From: Homarus americanus
Taxonomy: Eukaryota; Arthropoda; Malacostraca; Decapoda; Nephropidae
DNA length: 64,000 nt
Direction: 5' to 3'
Assembly (NCBI RefSeq): GCF_018991925.1
Contig: NW_024755055.1
Location: 439,496-503,495 of the forward strand
Shown here: positions 58,666-64,000 of the stretch, in pieces
Layout: each line of letters opens with the position of its first letter
Position numbering within the stretch: the stretch's first letter is position 1
The notes under the pieces: model-generated
What the model saw: the letters and a program-made list of their open reading frames with translations, nothing else
Database searches by the model: none
Told to the model about the DNA's origin: nothing
Program-made: the position numbers and the translations under genes

Positions 58666-60056
58666 GTCTGACTCTATGTTTAAGGGATTAAGCATGCGTA
58701 GTATTTTACCTTGCCTTTGTCGAGAGGTTTAGAGTGCCGTAGATTTTTTTTATTTACATTATCTGATTTTTTTGGACTTGTCGCTTGTTTTCAAATTATG
58801 TTTTATATAGAAATGATCATATATTAGTGTCTTCTATATGTTTGTTATATTTTATTATATTTTATTTAGTATATTATTATGTTCAAGTGTAGTTATTTGA
58901 TGCATTTTCCTAATAGTGTGTTATGTGTGATAAATTTATTAGTGTGTGATTGATATTTAGAAAGTAATGTAGTTACCTGTAGTCATTTTCTTGTGTATTT
59001 TTTTGCTATTTTAAATGTAAAAAAAAATACTTAATTACTGCTGCATGTAGAGTTATTGTAGTGAAGATAATAATTGCATATGTAATCTTTATTTTGTAGT
59101 TGTGTTAGAAATGGAATTATTGTCTTCTATGCTCTTATTATAAAGCCATATGAGTAAGTTTCTTTGTTATTGAGTAAATTTTTTTGTCATTAAGTGCATT
59201 TTTGGTCATTGAGTACATTTTTTTTTTGGTTATTGATTTTTTTTTATTGAGTACGTACATTTTTTTGTTACCGAGTAAATTTTTTGGGGTTATTTGTAAA
59301 TTTTTTGGTTAATGAGTACATGATTTGTTATTGAGCACATGTTTTGTTAGAGTACATGTTTTGTTAGAGTCCATTTTTTGTTATTGAGTACATGTTTTGT
59401 TATTGAGTCCATTTTTTCTATTTATGCAAAGTATTTCTCCATTTCACTTGTTGCATTTTATTTAAGATTTTATTCTTTAGTGTTTTGTTTTTATTATGCT
59501 GCCACTCTTAGTTTTATCTACATGGTAATAAATCTTTATACCATTTTATATTAACTAATATTTTGGAGTGACTTTATCCCTTATTAACTAATGGTAGGTG
59601 AGATGGGATTGACTAATTACCTTTTCTTATTGTGATTTTTCTAGTTCATTTAAATTTGTTAATATCAGTTTATAATTTTCATTTTTTTTAACCATTAATT
59701 AAGTTTTGTGGTGAATATATGACAGACAGAATAATCAGTCACCTCAGAGAAGGGTCCCAGTGTTTACATCGTGCAGTACAAATCAAAATTTTTGTCACGT
59801 GTAATTTTTGTACAGGTAGTTTGTTTATTACCCAAAAGGCGCCATTAATGAACTCTGTCTGAATATTTACCACTGTTTATTTTACATCATTAACTAAAGG
59901 AATTGATTACATGTAGTTATGAAGCCCATTGAGTGTTTTATTACTTATATTGTAATGATTTGTTTATTTACTGTTTTCTTTGTTGTTTTTTGTTTGATTC
60001 ATCTAATTATAAAATAGTTAAGTATTGGTTTAGCTAATTAAATTCACCTCCAACAG
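58666..60056. other. Intron with polyadenylation-like signals
   Basis: About 1.4 kb, very T-rich. It contains TTATTGAGTACATTTTTT-type repeats at 59160-59415 and an AATAAA hexamer at 59527-59532. No exon seen. It would serve as a 3' UTR if the weak donor at 58666 were not used. Confidence 0.6.
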
Positions 60057-60282
60057 GATATCTCCAAGGACTTCGAGCGTAACCTAACGCCCAAGCAGTG
60101 TGCTGTTCTAGAGGTGGCCCTAGATACCATCAAACAGTACTTCCACGCAGGAGGCAACGGCCTTAAAAAGAACTTCCTCGACAAGTCCACCGAACTGAAA
60201 TCTCTGAATTATGCCTTGTCATTATACACACAGACTACAGACACACTCATCAAGACATTCTGTACCACGCAGACTAACCAAG
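60057..60282 (+). CDS. unc-13: unc-13 exon: carboxyl part of MUN
   Basis: 226 nt. Encodes [40 protein letters not shown] and [19 protein letters not shown], ending TNQ plus one base (CAAG|GTAAGT). This is the conserved end of MUN that contains the AGGNGLKK turn. The next exon, expected to lead to C2C, starts beyond the window: nothing in the following 3.7 kb resembles it. Confidence 0.97.
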
Positions 60283-61274
60283 GTAAGTTACTTCTGGGGA
60301 TTAGAGAATGGTGTTTTGCGGGGGGGTTTTATGGGTACATTCTTCCGTTTTCTTCGATGGAGTAACATAAACTATAATAGTTTTCTCTCAGATTTCAGTG
60401 TCTCAGTGTGCATGATTGGATTTGGTAAAATGTCTCACCACCAAAATAGTACCTAGCTCTCACTATAAATTCTTAATGCGTTTCTGCCACTCAGCACAGT
60501 TGAAGGCTTTTCAATAACGTCTTCCATGACCTGTCTCTTTAGCAGTACTACAATCTATTTGCTGACAAGACAATATCCCACAAATTTCTCTGTATAAATT
60601 AACTTGATCAGTGTGTCTCCCTGAGCAATTTGAGCAGAGCAGAACAGTTACATGCATCTTCTTTTAACGAAACACACGGAGCATGTCTCACTCTCCAAAC
60701 TCGGGCACCTTATGCTTCCCACCACCGCTGTGTCTCTTCTTGGCTTGCTGGCTCATATGCTTTCTGCGCGGCACACCAGTCCCTCTCGGTGCCCCCTGGA
60801 GGTACACTGCCACTGACCCCACTTAACCTCACATTCTCGGCCACTCTTCTCCGACGAGCTGTCTATAGATTCCACGTTTTCCTGGTGCATTTCTCTTAGC
60901 AACAACAACAGTATTTATAAGTAATTATTTTTTTATGTATTTTATCTTTTTTCATTTTAATTTATTTGTCAGTTTGAACTTGTTACCACATACAGTATTG
61001 ACATAATTTTACGACAAGTGAATAGTCTATTTTGACTACAATGTATGATACATTATGTTGTTTAAATTGTTCCATTTTTGGATACACAATAGTGTTTTTT
61101 CTTAATTGAATGTAAAAGTTAATATAGATCTTTTTTAAGACAGACATACAGTATAAAACACTCTTGACCATACACTGATAGTCTTACCTCAAACAATAAA
61201 TACTCTCTCTTTTAACAACCAATATGGCGCACATATATCCAAGTCTTACTGTAACAGATGCATATTTAGATATA
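60283..61274. other. Intron; no gene seen
   Basis: Mixed unique sequence. The frame at 60630-60899 is cysteine/serine-rich without a family I recognise. 60900-61270 is AT-rich. Confidence 0.5.
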
Positions 61275-61787
61275 CAGTAGAACTTTGCTTCTTCGCCTCT
61301 TGTTCGTTCATTAATGCGGTTCCTCACACATTTTCATTAACCAATTGAATACTAATGATAATGCCCCAAGTACTCCTATCCGTCCATTTAAATACGGCAC
61401 CACGGGAAGAATCCGAGGCATTTGCCAGGAAGCGATCTGCGGGTGCACCGCCACTCGCCGCGCTTCTCTCGTCATGCCAAGACGCGCCCGTCCGCCGCCT
61501 CCACCAACGTCGCCGTTTCCGGAATATTTACGAGCCGGACGTACGGGTCTATCGTATATTACCAGCATATGTGTTTATGAATGTTTTATTTTTTGTTTTT
61601 AAACCCCATATTTTAGGTGGGATCTTACATGTTCTCAAGGTACTGTACTACAACTGCCCACTGTACACCATTACCATAAGGGCAGTGGAAAATATGACCT
61701 CCATTCAGTATGCCTCATTTGTTTGGCATTTTAAACTACTCACCAATGTTAATCACCCAATTAGGACAGAGTTGTGAAGTTCTACTG
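61275..61787. mobile_element. Inverted-repeat element, family D (MITE-like)
   Basis: About 513 bp bounded by CAGTAGAACTTTGCTTC on the left and the complement of CAGTAGAACTTCACAAC on the right, with TA immediately outside both ends (61273-61274, 61788-61789). The interior has a GC-rich patch (61400-61540) with open frames on both strands but no transposase motif I recognise, so it is non-autonomous or an internal fragment. Confidence 0.65.
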
Positions 61788-62267
61788 TATATGACACAAG
61801 CGGATTCTTATGCCAACATTCACCACAGGAAGACGATCGTAAACAAACACGGAAAAGTCCTGCAATAATATGAATCACGTGCATGAACAACCTTAAAAAA
61901 TGCACAGGCACGCACATGTCAACACACAGAGCACCTCATATTGGCATTAAGAAATGATTCTTGAGCTGTATAACTCTCTCTCTCTTTCTCTCTCTTTTCT
62001 TTCTCTCTTCTCTTCTCCCAACAGCACACAGTATTGCCATTACATATTACTCAGAGCATGATAAGTACAAATTACAATATACATCTATTTATTTAGTTAT
62101 ACAGTAGAGCCTCGATAGCCATGGAAATTAACTCCAGATCTGGCAACAGTTCTTGACTTCTTCAGAAAAATTAAAAACTTCTCCATAGTGTTTTTAATCA
62201 CATGCTAAATTGACTTTCATTTTTTATTCTAAGATAACTATTTTATCAGTTGTTGAAGAAGATAGGT
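61788..62267. other. Intron; solitary element end
   Basis: Unique sequence. TATACAGTAGAGCCTCGATA at about 62099 looks like a solitary terminus of the CAGT class without a visible partner. A (TC)-rich run lies at 61975-62018. Confidence 0.4.
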
Positions 62268-63130
62268 TGAAGTTGCCATTATTTATAGTTTAAAGTTGCC
62301 ATTAGTATTTGTAGTTTAAAGTTGCCATTATTTACAGTTTAAAGTTGTCATTATTTACAGTTTAAAGTTCCCATTATTTACAGTTTAAAGTTGCCATTAT
62401 TTACAGTTTAAAGTTACCATTATTTATAGTTTAAAGTTGCCATTATTTACAGTTTAAAGTTGCCATTATTTGTAGTTTAAAGTTACCATTATTTACAGTT
62501 TAAAGCTGCCATTATTTACAGTTTAAAGCTGCCATTATTTACAGTTTAAAGTTGCCATTACAGTGGGGTATGCTATAACGAATCTAATTGGTTCTAGAAC
62601 CTTGTTCGTTATAGCATTCGTTCGTTATAGGATTAATTCGTTCCAGGCCCCCAAATACAACCACTTAACACTGAAAAATATAATATAAAATTGAAAAAAA
62701 AAATTAAAAAAGTGCATAAATATGCATCTAAACCCCTGAAATAAAGAATATAATTAATACTTGTAATAAAAAAAACAATAAATTAGTAAAAAAAACAAAA
62801 GAAAAAAAAATTTATTGTAGGAGTTTCGTTCGTTATAGCATTCTCAATTTTATAGGTAAAACCGTTCGTTGTAGGAATATTCGTAATAGAATCCATTCAT
62901 TATAGCATACCCTACTGTATTTACAGTTTAAAGCTGCCATTATTTACAGTTTAGAGCTGCCATTATTTACAATTTAAAGTTGCCATTATTTACAGTTTAA
63001 ACTTACCATTATTTACAGTTTAAAGTTGCCATTATTTACAGTTTAAAGTTGCCATTATTTACAGTTTAAACTTACCATTATTTACAGTTTAAAGTTGCCA
63101 TTATTTACAGTTTAAAGTTGCCATTATTTG
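62268..63130. repeat. 23-bp minisatellite split by an inserted element
   Basis: About 21 copies of GCCATTATTTACAGTTTAAA plus GTT, with GCT, ACC and TGTAGT variants. The array runs to 62560, is interrupted by a 357-bp element, and resumes at 62918. Confidence 0.95.
62561..62917. mobile_element. Inverted-repeat element, family E (pogo-like MITE) with exact TA duplication
   Basis: 357 bp. Left end CAGTGGGGTATGCTATAACG, right end the complement of CAGTAGGGTATGCTATAATG (21 of the terminal 23 bases match). Internal TTCGTTATAG words are repeated in both orientations around an A-rich core. The insertion point reads GCCATTA on the left and TATTTACAG on the right, so the single TA of the 23-bp array unit is duplicated exactly. 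No coding sequence. Confidence 0.9.
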
Positions 63131-64000
63131 TGTCTATATTGAAATTACTGTATTTTCCTCATAAGTTTTGTTCATAACCCACACCTAAGTAACAAGGGCG
63201 GAGGTGTCTATATCCTGTTGGAAGTGACTACATCCTGTTAAGTATAGGGAAAATACTATATCCTCACATAGCTGTTAACAAGTAAGGCAGCAATACTGTC
63301 AAAAATTACAAAATACAAAATACAGTAAATTAATTAGCATAACTCGGGTTCAAATATTTTTTTTTTTTTTCTTTATTTGGGTGAAAATAAAGTATTGTAG
63401 GATCTTAATTACAGGTACTATAATCAAAACCATGGCAGTAAGATTAATTCAGAGGTAAAAGTAAAATTATATAGATTTTTTTTTTACTTTGAGCGTTATT
63501 TGGTATTATTTTTTGAGTTGTGTTTAAGTCGTTGCAAGTTAAGTTAGTCTGTCTCTCTCTCTCTAGGAACATCGAGGTTCTACTGTGCCTTAATATATTT
63601 CTACCTATGTATTTACTGGATGTATATTTTCTTATTTTGAGGGTATTTTTATGTATGTGTGTGTGTTTATACATACTGTACACGCATACATACATAAGGT
63701 GAATTATACATGTAAGTTCAGGAATCATCGTTTCAAAATTGCAAAAAATGGGTCGTTGGCAGTTTACCTTCTATGTTATTTAAATTTTTAATGTTTGATA
63801 AATGTTGCGAAATGAACCTTAAGAACACCAAGAATAAGGCTCAGGTTCGCTTGTGATGTGACTTAGCAGAAAAATGGTGGCTTTAGTCTGCACTGTGAAG
63901 CACCTTATAAATTATCAAATATCTGTGGTATTTATATGTACAGTTGCCAGCACTTATGCCTGGTACAGTGGTTGGCATGTTTTGTGAGATGTGGCATCTA
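63131..64000. other. Intron; no gene seen
   Basis: AT-rich unique sequence with (TC)n at 63549-63565 and short GTGT/CATACATA words at 63650-63700. No C2C-encoding exon found. Confidence 0.55.

Noticed and set aside
60630..60899. Cysteine/serine-rich frame in the last intron as a gene or C2C exon
   Set aside because: No C2 motifs, no splice sites in the required phase, and no recognisable domain.
61311..61777. Frames inside family D element as a transposase
   Set aside because: No DDE/DDD signature, no helix-turn-helix, frames on both strands overlap a GC-rich patch.

Overview
The window is animal genomic DNA, most likely from an arthropod and probably a decapod crustacean. It carries one recognisable gene, the plus-strand synaptic-vesicle priming gene unc-13 (Munc13 family). 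Nineteen well-supported coding exons lie between 19823 and 60282, and any one transcript would use 18 of them. Joined, they encode about 981 residues: a perfect C1 zinc finger, a C1-C2B linker, a calcium-binding C2B domain and nearly all of the MUN domain. The amino-terminal part (upstream of C1) and the final C2C exons were not found here. The arthropod call rests on the unc-13 sequence, TTAGG-type repeats and extreme microsatellite density; the crustacean part is inference.

Layout. Positions 1-19822 contain no exon I can support and are largely tandem repeats: GT, GA, ACTC and ATT microsatellites, 17- to 44-bp minisatellites, a 30-bp satellite at 7484-8451, purine-rich G-rich arrays at 9.2-9.6 and 12.1-13.3 kb, and a very large 30-bp satellite at 14775-18715 beside a 100-N assembly gap. 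Positions 19823-39935 hold the C1, linker and C2B exons, spread over large introns that contain a roughly 0.9-kb polypyrimidine block, G-rich minisatellites, CRE/CCAAT clusters and long 18-, 27- and 31-bp arrays. A 7.8-kb intron follows with a third 30-bp satellite (45792-47668). Positions 47768-60282 are a compact series of MUN exons with mostly short introns. The last 3.7 kb is intron with small DNA-transposon relics.

The most interesting result is a pair of tandem alternative exons (32374-32480 and 33276-33382). Both are exactly 107 nt with identical phases, and they encode diverged versions of the same 35-residue C1-C2B junction. Using both, or neither, creates an early stop, so they behave as mutually exclusive exons. 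The second pattern is that three 5' splice sites of this gene have been copied into adjacent tandem repeats, giving rows of decoy or alternative donors. One of these rows holds four near-perfect CAG|GTAAGA sites beside a weak authentic donor.

Mobile elements are modest: one 5'-truncated LINE reverse-transcriptase tail on the minus strand and at least seven short inverted-repeat elements with CAG-type termini. Several have TA target duplications and look like pogo-type non-autonomous elements. One sits exactly inside a 23-bp tandem array. All long open frames outside the unc-13 exons come from tandem repeats or low-complexity tracts and are not treated as genes.
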